From Kineosporia succinea (GTDB lineage: Bacteria; Actinomycetota; Actinomycetes; Actinomycetales; Kineosporiaceae): a DNA stretch of 64,000 nucleotides. Below, piece after piece: positions 1-6,724 of the stretch; positions within the stretch are counted from its first letter, which is position 1; the number at the start of each line of letters is the position of its first letter. The stretch lies in NCBI RefSeq assembly GCF_030811555.1, contig NZ_JAUSQZ010000001.1:5949241-6013240 (forward strand), read 5' to 3'. Below the pieces are notes generated by a model. The model made no database searches, was not told where the DNA came from, and worked only from the letters and a program-made list of their open reading frames with translations. Both the position numbers and the translations under genes were made by a program.

Positions 1-473
1 CGGGAGACGGCGGGAGTGTCCTGGTCGTCGTCGTCCTGCGGGAGGTAGATGTCCTGCACCTCGATGTTGACCTCGGTGACGTGCAGGCCGGTCATTCCCT
101 CGAGGGAGCCGATGACGTTGCGGCGGATACCACCGGCGAGGTCCGCGATGGACACGCCGTACTCCGCGACCAGCTGGATGTCGACGGCGGCCTCCCGTTC
201 GCCGACCTCCACGGAGACGCCCTGCGAGTGGTTGGTACGGCTGCCGGGGATGCGCTCGCGCAGGGCGCCGACGGCCCGGGCGGCCCCGCCGCCGAGGGAG
301 TGCACGCCCGAGACCTCGCGGGCGGCGATGCCGGCGATCTTGGCGACCACCGTGTCGGCGATGGAGGTCCGGCCCTGCTTGGTCACCAGCGCGGTCTCGG
401 TGGACACACCGGGCGTGGTGCCGGAGGTGCTGGACGGGCTGTTGTTCGAGCTGCTCTCAAGGGTCTGAGCCAT
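1..473 (-). CDS. Asp23/Gls24 family envelope stress protein (3' end outside window)
   Basis: Reading the minus strand from an ATG at 473 gives at least 157 residues with no stop before the window edge, so the C-terminus is missing. After a Ser/Thr-rich start (about 25 residues) comes the Asp23 core: TKQGRTSIADTVVAKIAG, then AAREVSGVHSLGGGAARAVG, an Arg-rich turn, VSVEVGEREAAVDIQLV and a closing strand pair ending in VTEVNIEVQDIYLPQ. Proteins of this family sit at the membrane and respond to envelope or alkaline stress; several paralogues usually cluster in actinomycetes. It is transcribed away from the ECF sigma factor at 716, the usual partner of such clusters. The family assignment is firm; the exact role is not known. 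Confidence 0.85.
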   Translation of the reverse strand, partial: MAQTLESSSNNSPSSTSGTTPGVSTETALVTKQGRTSIADTVVAKIAGIAAREVSGVHSLGGGAARAVGALRERIPGSRTNHSQGVSVEVGEREAAVDIQLVAEYGVSIADLAGGIRRNVIGSLEGMTGLHVTEVNIEVQDIYLPQDDDDQDTPAVS

Positions 474-584
474 CACGAAAGTCCTTTCTGGACGCCGGAT
501 CGACCGGTGAGTGGGTAGCCGGTCGCACTGTGACGGTGCTGAACGGTTGGACGCCCCGGGCGCCGGATCGTCACGCCCGCAACG

Positions 585-602
585 ATGTGACGGGTGTCAC
601 AT
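585..602. promoter_or_regulatory. CRP/FNR-type palindrome between asp23-like gene and ECF sigma factor
   Basis: ATGTGACGGGTGTCACAT is a perfect inverted repeat with 7-bp arms and a 4-bp centre. It contains TGTGA-N6-TCACA, the classical binding geometry of cAMP-receptor-type regulators (CRP; GlxR in corynebacteria). It lies in the 242-bp divergent gap, so it could act on either gene. Binding is inferred from sequence only. Confidence 0.55.
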
Positions 603-715
603 TCACCTCTGGGCGTGAGTGCTGTTGCGGCACCCCGCCGGGCCGGGTACCCCTGATGGGGCTGGGAAAACGGGGCGCCAGGGCCAGCGATAGGCCTTGT
701 CGCGAAGGACCCGCA

Positions 716-1354
716 ATGCACGTGCAGGACATGGACGGCTCGTCGCCCGACCTACCTCCCGGGACCTCCGGGCGGATCCGGAACTCCCGGGCGGCAGTCT
801 CTTTCGAGGAGCGGGCGGACGACGCCGAGCTGGCCCGGCGGGCCGGGCTGGGGGATCGGGAGGCGTTCGCCGAGATCTTCCGGCGCCACGGGCCGGCGCT
901 GTTCCGTTACGCCCTGGGGATGCTCGAGGGGAACGCGGCCGACGCCGAGGATGCGGTGCAGAACGCCTGGACCCGGGTCTGGCTGCGGATCGGGACCTTT
1001 CGGGGTGAGGCCCGGCTGCGGACCTGGCTGTTCGCCATCGCCGCGCGCGAGGTGCTGAACCAGCGCCGAAGACGGCGGCCCGTGCCCGTCGGGGACGACC
1101 TGCTGATCGCCGTCGCGGCCCCGCTCGACCAGGAGCCGGAGGCACACCTGGACCATGAACAGTTGCGTCAGGCACTTACCCTGGCACTGACCGAACTGCC
1201 GTGGCGTCAGCGGGAGAGCTGGATCCTGCGGGAGATGGAAGGGCTCTCGTACGACGACATCGCGGGGATCCTCGGCACCACGCCCACCGTCGTGCGGGGC
1301 CAGTTGCACCGGGCCCGCACCAGCCTCGCCGCCAGAATGGAGAAGTGGAGATGA
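716..1354 (+). CDS. ECF-type RNA polymerase sigma factor
   Basis: The 212-residue product has the two-domain layout of an ECF sigma-70 factor: region 2 at about residues 36-105 (EDAVQNAWTRVWLRIGTF followed by RLRTWLFAIAAREVLNQ) and region 4 at about 150-205 (ALTELPWRQRESWILREMEG, then YDDIAGILGTTPTVVRGQLH as the recognition helix-turn-helix). I chose the ATG at 716 because GAAGGA lies 6 nt upstream; the frame is open further but without such a site. The stop overlaps the next start (ATGA), so the two are translated together. In actinomycetes this sigma factor type is often found next to Asp23 genes, as here. No anti-sigma factor with a zinc-binding motif is visible; the downstream protein might fill that place but does not look like one. 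Confidence 0.9.
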   Translation: MHVQDMDGSSPDLPPGTSGRIRNSRAAVSFEERADDAELARRAGLGDREAFAEIFRRHGPALFRYALGMLEGNAADAEDAVQNAWTRVWLRIGTFRGEARLRTWLFAIAAREVLNQRRRRRPVPVGDDLLIAVAAPLDQEPEAHLDHEQLRQALTLALTELPWRQRESWILREMEGLSYDDIAGILGTTPTVVRGQLHRARTSLAARMEKWR

Positions 1355-1818
1355 TCCCCCGCGAGGTCAGCCCCTCCCGATCGCGAGAGATGCGCGCCGC
1401 CGTGCAGGCCTTCCGGGAGGTCGCGGACGCCCGGTGGGCCGCGGCGTCCCCCCGCGTCCTGCGCCGTTCGCTGAGCGTGCCGCGCCGGTCCCGGCTGGTG
1501 CGGGCGCAGGCTCCGTCCGGGCCGGTGGGCATCCGTGAGCACGTCGTGTCCGCGCACCTGGCCGCCGCCCCGGCCGTCGAGGGGGTCACGGTCGTCGGGA
1601 TACACCTGGACATCGATGACGACGACACCCTGACCGCGGTGCGCGTGGAGGTGGCCGTCGCCTTCGGCACCGTGGTGCGGCCCGCCGCCGACCGGGTCCG
1701 GGCCGAGACGAAGGAGCGGCTGCAGCGCCTTCTCGGCGCCGCGGCCGGCGACTGCGCGGAGCCGCACGTGCACATCGGTGACGTGACCGGAGGGCCCTCG
1801 CCGGAGGGCACTGCCTGA
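1351..1818 (+). CDS. Asp23-cluster associated protein of unknown function
   Basis: A 155-residue protein whose ATG overlaps the sigma factor stop by ATGA. The N-terminal third is Arg/Ala-rich; the middle has a beta-alpha pattern (EGVTVVGIHLDIDDDDTLTA, VRVEVAVAFGTVVRPAADRV, then a helix) that resembles the strand-helix core of Asp23-like proteins (strand, then a 'YGV..P' type turn, then an amphipathic helix). I see no transmembrane segment. Its place directly after the ECF sigma factor and opposite an Asp23 gene suggests a role in the same envelope-stress module, perhaps as a truncated Asp23 relative. That is inference from pattern and position. Confidence 0.6.
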   Translation: MIPREVSPSRSREMRAAVQAFREVADARWAAASPRVLRRSLSVPRRSRLVRAQAPSGPVGIREHVVSAHLAAAPAVEGVTVVGIHLDIDDDDTLTAVRVEVAVAFGTVVRPAADRVRAETKERLQRLLGAAAGDCAEPHVHIGDVTGGPSPEGTA

Positions 1819-1830
1819 GCGAGGGCCGTC

Positions 1831-1850
1831 CCCTCCCCGGCCGGGGAGGG
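1831..1850. terminator. 20-bp perfect palindrome between convergent genes
   Basis: CCCTCCCCGGCCGGGGAGGG is fully self-complementary and fills the 33-bp gap between the stops of the convergent genes ending at 1818 and 1852. There is no U-tract, as is usual for actinomycete terminators. Probably a bidirectional terminator. Confidence 0.5.
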
Positions 1851-1851
1851 A

Positions 1852-2277
1852 TCAGCCGGTCATGGCCTCGGTGAGCCGATCGAGCAGGCCGGGGAGTTGC
1901 GCCAGGGTCTGCCGCTCGGAGGGGGTCAGCGCGGTGGTGATCGCGGCGCTGATCCGATGGTGACGGGCCTGCTGATCGGCGTCGAGTGCGGCCTGCCCGT
2001 GCGGGCTGATCGCGATCAGGAATCCCCGGGCGTCGGTGGGGTTGGGGGCGCGGGTGACGAGACCGAGCTGCTCGAGTTCCCCGACCATGCGGCTGACGGT
2101 CTGGTGGCTGACGCCCCGCCCGGCGGCCAGTGCGGCCATCGGCTGGGGCCCCGACCGGGCGAGCTCACGCAGGGTTTCGGACCGGGACGCAGGGAGGGCG
2201 TCGGCCTGGGCACGGGTGGCTCGCACGAAGGTGCTGATCGAGAGGCGCAATGCCTGGCTGAGGTCGCTCGCTTCCAT
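1852..2277 (-). CDS. MarR family transcriptional regulator
   Basis: A 141-residue winged-helix regulator. The HTH lies at about residues 35-75 (SETLRELARSGPQPMAALAA, then GRGVSHQTVSRMVGELEQLG as recognition helix) followed by the wing LVTRAPNPTDARGFLIAISP; the 'DaRg..i.lt..G' signature is typical of MarR. I prefer the ATG at 2277 (MEASDLSQ) to an upstream ATG at 2289, which would lie inside the likely promoter. It is divergent from a metallo-hydrolase gene 62 bp away and probably represses it, as MarR proteins commonly control the adjacent divergent gene. Confidence 0.85.
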   Translation of the reverse strand: MEASDLSQALRLSISTFVRATRAQADALPASRSETLRELARSGPQPMAALAAGRGVSHQTVSRMVGELEQLGLVTRAPNPTDARGFLIAISPHGQAALDADQQARHHRISAAITTALTPSERQTLAQLPGLLDRLTEAMTG

Positions 2278-2339
2278 GGTGCACAGCATAGTTGTATGGT
2301 TTGCGCAGCCATGTTGTATAGATTCCGTGAAGGCACACC
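2278..2339. promoter_or_regulatory. Divergent promoter region with GTTGTAT direct repeats
   Basis: The 62-bp gap holds GTTGTAT at 2291-2297 and again at 2313-2319, exactly 22 bp (two helical turns) apart, in an otherwise GC-rich setting. The second copy merges into TATAGA, a plausible -10 for the rightward gene. ATGG(N9)CCAT lies between the copies. Candidate MarR operator. Confidence 0.45.
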
Positions 2340-2981
2340 ATGAACCTGACCAAGCACGCTCATGCCACCGTGACCCTTGAAGGTGTCCTCGTCGACCCGG
2401 GCGCGTTCACCCCGAACGCCCCGCAGCTCCTGGCGGAGGCGAGCGCCGTCGTCATCACCCACGAGCACGTCGACCACTTCGCTCAGGACGAGGTGCGCGC
2501 GGCTCTCGCGGCCCGCCCCGGCCTGCGCCTGTGGGGTCCGGCGGCCGTGACGGCGGCCCTGGGGTCGGGCGGTGAGGTGTCCCCGCACCAGCTGAACACC
2601 GTGACCGGCGGTGAGCTGTTCGACATCGACGGGCTGCCGGTGCGGGCGTTCGGAGGGGCGCACGCGCCGATCCACGACGGTATCGAGGTTCCGCACAACA
2701 TCGGGTACCTGTTCGGTGGGAGCATCTTTCACCCCGGCGACTCCTACGCGGTGCCGGACGTCGAGGTCGAGACGCTGCTCGTGCCGACCAGCGGTCCGTG
2801 GAGCAAGGCGGGGGAGGCCATCGACTTCATCACGGCCGTCGCTCCGCGGCGCACCGTGCAGATCCACGACGTCATGCTGAGCGCGGTGGGGCGCACGTCG
2901 TTCAGCCGGTTCCTCGGTGAGAAGGGCCTCACCGGAACGCCCATGCTCTCGCCCGCCCCGGGCGAGACCGTGGAGGCCTGA
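2340..2981 (+). CDS. MBL-fold metal-dependent hydrolase (UlaG-like)
   Basis: A 213-residue metallo-beta-lactamase-fold protein. HEHVDH at residues 41-46 is the HxHxDH metal motif; GAHAPIH near 105, PGDSYAVPD near 132 and VQIHD near 184 supply the further His and Asp ligands. The compact form without an extra domain fits the UlaG-like group (PF12706/PF13483), whose substrates vary (lactones, phosphodiesters). GTGAAGG stands 6 nt before the ATG. It is divergent from a MarR repressor and so likely induced by a small molecule. Substrate unknown. Confidence 0.85.
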   Translation: MNLTKHAHATVTLEGVLVDPGAFTPNAPQLLAEASAVVITHEHVDHFAQDEVRAALAARPGLRLWGPAAVTAALGSGGEVSPHQLNTVTGGELFDIDGLPVRAFGGAHAPIHDGIEVPHNIGYLFGGSIFHPGDSYAVPDVEVETLLVPTSGPWSKAGEAIDFITAVAPRRTVQIHDVMLSAVGRTSFSRFLGEKGLTGTPMLSPAPGETVEA

Positions 2982-3014
2982 CCCGGCAACCGGGGCAGGA
3001 GGCTCTCAGGGCCC

Positions 3015-3830
3015 TCAGGCGATCCGGGCCGCCAGGCGCCGCAGGGCCAGGTGGGACGACGTGCCCGCCTCCGCGGTCAGGGTCACCAGCTGCTGGTCGG
3101 GCTCGAAGGCGCTGACCAGGTTCGACCACTGGAGGGACAGTTCACCGACGACCGGATGCCGGAACGCCTTCGTGCCCAGGGCATGGGCGGCCACGCCGTG
3201 ATCGCGCCACCAGCGCCGGAAGTCCTCGTCACCGTCGGAGAGCTCGTTCACGAGCCCGGTCAGCCGCGGATGGCCGGGACGGTGGGCCGCCTCCATCCGT
3301 ACCTGCTCCACGCATCCCCGGGCCATGTCCTCCCAGTGCACGTAGAGGCTGCGGAAGTGGGGTTCGCGCATGAGCAGCCACAGGAAGTTGCGCTGTGCGG
3401 GCGGATACCGGCCGAAGTCCACGAACAGCGCGGCGGCCAGTGGGTTCCAGCCCAGGATGTCGGTGAAGTGACCCAGGACGACCGCCGGGACGTAGCTGAA
3501 ATCGTCCAGCAGACGCTGTAACTCGGGCCTCACCGCCTGCCCGTGCGCCACGGCCCGGTCGTCGTCCTTGCCGGCCAGGTCGAACAGGTAGCGGCGCTCG
3601 TCGTCGTTCAGGTGCAGCACCTGCGCCAGCGCCTTCAGCACCGCACCCGAGGCCTGACGGCGGCCCTGCTCCAGGCGGGCGTAGAAGTCCGGGCTGATCG
3701 AGGCCAGCTGTGCGACCTCCTCACGCCGCAGCCCGTTCACCCGGCGCCGCCCACCGGAGGCCGGCAGGCCGGCCGTCGCCGGGTCCAGCCCCTGACGCCG
3801 GGCCCGCAGGAAGTCGCCCAGTTCGTTCAC
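3015..3830 (-). CDS. XRE-family regulator with MmyB-like ligand domain
   Basis: A 271-residue regulator starting at a GTG (VNELGDFLRARRQGLDP). Residues 1-70 form the HTH of this actinomycete group (GLRREEVAQLASISPDFYARLEQGR), and residues about 95-265 match the MmyB-like ligand-binding domain (PF17765; ILGWNPLAAALFVDFGRYP, then SLQWSNLVSAFEPDQQLVTLTAEAG). Longer reading-frame starts would run into the divergent hydrolase. These regulators usually sit next to a single oxidoreductase or hydrolase and control it; here the neighbour is the hydrolase at 3934. Confidence 0.85.
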   Translation of the reverse strand: MNELGDFLRARRQGLDPATAGLPASGGRRRVNGLRREEVAQLASISPDFYARLEQGRRQASGAVLKALAQVLHLNDDERRYLFDLAGKDDDRAVAHGQAVRPELQRLLDDFSYVPAVVLGHFTDILGWNPLAAALFVDFGRYPPAQRNFLWLLMREPHFRSLYVHWEDMARGCVEQVRMEAAHRPGHPRLTGLVNELSDGDEDFRRWWRDHGVAAHALGTKAFRHPVVGELSLQWSNLVSAFEPDQQLVTLTAEAGTSSHLALRRLAARIA

Positions 3831-3933
3831 CGTCCCAGTATCGATGCCGGGACTGGCTGCCGGGACTTGATGCCGAGACGGGGACAAGACTGTCCCCTTA
3901 TCCGCGCGTCCTGCATGCGTCAGCCTGGTGGCC

Positions 3934-4854
3934 ATGAAGACGAACGTGACGTTCACCAGCAGCGGCCTCAAGCTCGCGGCCGTCCTGTTCACCCCCGAGG
4001 AGCCGACCAGCACCCCATGGCCGGGCATCGTCATCGGTCATCCGGGCGGGGGCGTGAAGGAGCAGTCGCCCAGCATCTACGCCGAGCGCCTGGCCCGGGA
4101 GGGTTTCGCCGCCCTGGTCTTCGACGCCGCCTACCAGGGCGAGAGCGAGGGGGAGCCGCGCAGCCTGGAGGATCCGTTCCAGCGGGCCGAGGACGTCAAG
4201 AACGCCGTCAGCTACCTGAGCACCCGCGACGACATCGATCCCGGGCGGATCGGGGCGCTGGGTATCTGCGCCTCGGGTGGCTATGTGTCCTTCGCCGCGC
4301 AGACCGATCTGCGGATCCAGGCCGTGGCCACGGTCAGCGCCACGGACATGGGCCTGGCCCGGCGCGAGGGGATCGGCGGCACGCAGACGCCCGAGGAACT
4401 GCGGGACCTGCTGCGCGCGGCCAACGCCGCGCGCACGGCCGAGGCGCGGGGTGCGGACGTGGTGCGCACCGAGTGGCTGCCGCATGAGCTGCCCGCGGAC
4501 GCCCCTCAGGATCTGCAGGAGGTCTTCGAGTTCTACCGCACTCCGCGCGGTTTCCACCCGCGCGCGGTGCAGCCCTGGCCGCTGCGGAACTTGGACCAGC
4601 TGATCCAGTACAGCTCCTGGGACCTGATCTCGCTGATCTCGCCCCGTCCGCTGCTGATGATCATCGGGTCGGACGCGCACACGGGCTATCTGAGCCGGCT
4701 GGCGATCGAGCGGGCGGGTGAGCCCAAGGAGCTGTTCGTGATCGAGGGTGCCACGCACTACAGCCTTTACGACCAGGACGCGGACGTCACCCGGGCGGTC
4801 GCGCGGATGGCCGAGTTCTTCGGCAAGGCCCTGAGTTCCTCGGCGAGGCCCTGA
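3934..4854 (+). CDS. Alpha/beta hydrolase, dienelactone-hydrolase-like
   Basis: A 306-residue alpha/beta hydrolase. GICASGGY carries the nucleophile elbow; the Cys near residue 112 is the likely nucleophile, as in dienelactone hydrolases, although the Ser two residues later could serve instead. The acid is probably in IGSDAHTGY and the His in EGATHYSLYD. The N-terminal strand with VTFTSSGLKLAAVLFTP and the HPGGGVKEQ oxyanion loop are typical. I favour the ATG at 3934; a GTG at 3928 is in frame. It pairs with the divergent XRE regulator. Substrate not predictable. Confidence 0.8.
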   Translation: MKTNVTFTSSGLKLAAVLFTPEEPTSTPWPGIVIGHPGGGVKEQSPSIYAERLAREGFAALVFDAAYQGESEGEPRSLEDPFQRAEDVKNAVSYLSTRDDIDPGRIGALGICASGGYVSFAAQTDLRIQAVATVSATDMGLARREGIGGTQTPEELRDLLRAANAARTAEARGADVVRTEWLPHELPADAPQDLQEVFEFYRTPRGFHPRAVQPWPLRNLDQLIQYSSWDLISLISPRPLLMIIGSDAHTGYLSRLAIERAGEPKELFVIEGATHYSLYDQDADVTRAVARMAEFFGKALSSSARP

Positions 4855-4907
4855 GCAGCTGATGGCGGGCGCCTCAAAAACGTTCCGGCACAGCCATACT
4901 CGCTGAT

Positions 4908-4939
4908 CGGCCTTGGCCGCCGTGAGGCGGCCAAGGCCG
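4908..4939. terminator. 14-bp stem hairpin between convergent genes
   Basis: CGGCCTTGGCCGCC and its exact complement enclose the tetraloop GTGA (a GNRA loop). It lies in the 92-bp gap between the hydrolase and the convergent SDR gene, so it probably terminates both. Confidence 0.75.
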
Positions 4940-4946
4940 GGCCTTC

Positions 4947-5768
4947 TCAGCGCACCAGGAAACCGGCGTCCACGGGCAGGGTCACGCCGGAGACGTAGCG
5001 GCCGTCGTCGCTCACCAGGAAGAGGACGGCGTTGCTGATGTCGACGGGCTGAATCAGGTCGACGGGCATCAGGTTGGCCGTCATCTTCGCGGCCTCGGGG
5101 TTGTCGGCGATGTACTTGCCGATGACCTCGTTCATCACCATCGGGGTCTCGACGCCGGTGGGGTGCACGGTGTTGACCCGGATGTTGTGCGGGCCGAGCC
5201 AGTTCGCGAAACTGCGCATGAGGCCGACCACCCCGTGCTTCGCCGCCGCGTAGCCGAGGGCCCCGGCCGAGCCGTCGGAACCACGGCCGGTCAGGCCCTG
5301 GGTGGAGCTGGTGAGCACGATCGAGCCGCCCTGGCCCCGCTCGATCATGTCGTGGGCGCACACCCAGACCGTGTTCCAGACCCCGACGAGGTTGATGTCG
5401 ACGACCTCGCGGAAGGTCTTGACCGGGTCCGGCTCGGCGCTGCCGAGCTGGGCGATGCCGTGGTTGGCCAGCACGATGTCGACCGGCCCGAGGTCCGCGA
5501 CGCCGGCCTGGTACACCGCCTTGACCGTCTCGATGTCACGGACGTCGCCCTGCTTGAACACGATCCGGCGGTCGAGGGCCTCCACCGCCTTGACGGTCTC
5601 CTCCATGTCGGCGGGAGTCGCCCCCGGGTAGTCGATGGTGTCGAGCTGCTCGAGGATGTCGATCGCGATGATGTCCGCGCCCTCCTGGGCCAGGCGGATC
5701 GCGTGGCTACGGCCCTGTCCCCGGGCCGCGCCGGTGATGAAAGCGACCTTGCCGTCGAGCTTTCCCAT
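4947..5768 (-). CDS. Mycofactocin-coupled SDR family oxidoreductase
   Basis: A 273-residue short-chain dehydrogenase. The NAD site is TGAARGQGRSHAIRLAQEGA, followed by a long insert (DILEQLDTIDYPGATPADME) between strand 2 and the next helix; catalytic Ser is in VLTSSTQG and Tyr/Lys in YAAAKHG. The GQGRSH stretch and the insert are hallmarks of the mycofactocin-coupled SDR family (TIGR03971), whose bound nicotinamide is recycled by the redox peptide mycofactocin. GAAGGAG precedes the ATG at 5768. The divergent TetR regulator resembles the mycofactocin regulator type. The mycofactocin biosynthesis genes themselves are not in this window. Confidence 0.85.
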   Translation of the reverse strand: MGKLDGKVAFITGAARGQGRSHAIRLAQEGADIIAIDILEQLDTIDYPGATPADMEETVKAVEALDRRIVFKQGDVRDIETVKAVYQAGVADLGPVDIVLANHGIAQLGSAEPDPVKTFREVVDINLVGVWNTVWVCAHDMIERGQGGSIVLTSSTQGLTGRGSDGSAGALGYAAAKHGVVGLMRSFANWLGPHNIRVNTVHPTGVETPMVMNEVIGKYIADNPEAAKMTANLMPVDLIQPVDISNAVLFLVSDDGRYVSGVTLPVDAGFLVR

Positions 5769-5868
5769 GAGATGAACTCCTTCGTTCTGGTTCGGCGTCG
5801 GCACGTGTCCGATCGCCCCCGCTCGATCATGGGTGGTGCCCGGCATCAGTTCTGATACCGCGTCTCAA

Positions 5869-5898
5869 AATATAGGGACCCTGGTCCTCTAGCATCAA
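5869..5898 (-). promoter_or_regulatory. Promoter of the SDR gene with operator in the spacer
   Basis: On the minus strand TTGATG (5898-5893) and TATATT (5874-5869) are 18 bp apart and form a good -35/-10 pair. The spacer holds the inverted repeat GGACC-CT-GGTCC (5876-5887). A protein bound there would block RNA polymerase; the divergent TetR protein is the obvious candidate. On the plus strand TAGCAT (5890-5895) ends 6 nt before the TetR GTG, so that transcript may be leaderless. Confidence 0.6.
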
Positions 5899-5901
5899 CA
5901 G

Positions 5902-6516
5902 GTGTCCGCCCCCGAATCGCGCCGCCCCGGCCGTCCACCCGTCACGTCCCGGGACGAAATGGAACATATGGCGATCCGGCTGTTCCTGGCGCACGGTTAC
6001 GACGCGGTGACCGTCGAGCGCATCGCGGCCGAGTGCGGCGTCGGGCGGGCCACCTTCTTCCGCTACTTCGCCACCAAGGCCGACGTCGTCTTCTTCGCCT
6101 TCGACGCGGTGCTCGAGACCATGCGCGAGGGCCTGGGGCAGGCGCCGGCCCGGCGCCCGCCGAACCAGGTGGTCGCCGACTGCGTCATCGAGTCGACGCG
6201 CCGGGCGCTGGCCAATCCCGTCTGGCTCGACCGGTTCGTCCTGCTCGACACCGCGCCCGGCCTGCGCGCGGGAACGGCCGAGCACTGGGCGAGCTGGACC
6301 GCGCAGATCCGGGCCTACCTGGATCATCGGCTGGATCCGGAGCGCGCCGACGCCTCACTGCGCAACGCCGCGTTCGCCGGGGCCGTGACCGAGGCCTACG
6401 TCGAGAGTTTCCGCCGGCCGGGCGTCCGGCAGGACGACCCGGAGGGATTCATCGCGGATCTGGAGGCCTGGCTGCGGCCCCTGTGCCGGTCGGCCGCGGC
6501 GATGCTGCGCCCCTGA
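5902..6516 (+). CDS. TetR family regulator (MftR-like)
   Basis: A 204-residue TetR protein beginning at a GTG. The HTH covers residues about 15-62: RDEMEHMAIRLFLAHGYDAV, TVERIAAECGVGRATFFRYF, ATKADVVF. RRPGRPPVTSRDE before it and the RATFFRYFATKADV end resemble the mycofactocin-system regulator MftR. The rest is the helical ligand domain, ending in WLRPLCRSAAAM. Being divergent from a mycofactocin-coupled SDR strengthens the link. I infer that it represses the SDR until an acyl-CoA or alcohol-derived ligand appears; the ligand is a guess from MftR. Confidence 0.8.
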   Translation: MSAPESRRPGRPPVTSRDEMEHMAIRLFLAHGYDAVTVERIAAECGVGRATFFRYFATKADVVFFAFDAVLETMREGLGQAPARRPPNQVVADCVIESTRRALANPVWLDRFVLLDTAPGLRAGTAEHWASWTAQIRAYLDHRLDPERADASLRNAAFAGAVTEAYVESFRRPGVRQDDPEGFIADLEAWLRPLCRSAAAMLRP

Positions 6517-6691
6517 GCGGAACTCACAGCCAAACCACAGGTGGTGCGTTCGGGGAGCTGAAAGCTGTCCCACCTCAGTGATTCTCGTGCGACCAGGCGG
6601 CGGTCTCGCGCTGCGGCGAGCGGCGCGGTCGGTGAGGTCCGGAGGATTGACGCCGCCCGTCCGGGCCTCGTAGATTCATGAGCGCACCGAT

Positions 6692-6703
6692 TGAAACGAT
6701 TCA
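6692..6703. promoter_or_regulatory. LacI-type operator upstream of the glycosidase
   Basis: TGAAACGATTCA differs by one base from TGAAACGTTTCA, the common LacI-family operator with central CG. It lies 22 bp before the glycosidase ATG and just before the ribosome site GAGGAGA, where binding would block transcription. The cognate regulator is not in this window. Confidence 0.6.
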
Positions 6704-6724
6704 TGTTCTCAATGAGGAGAGCTC

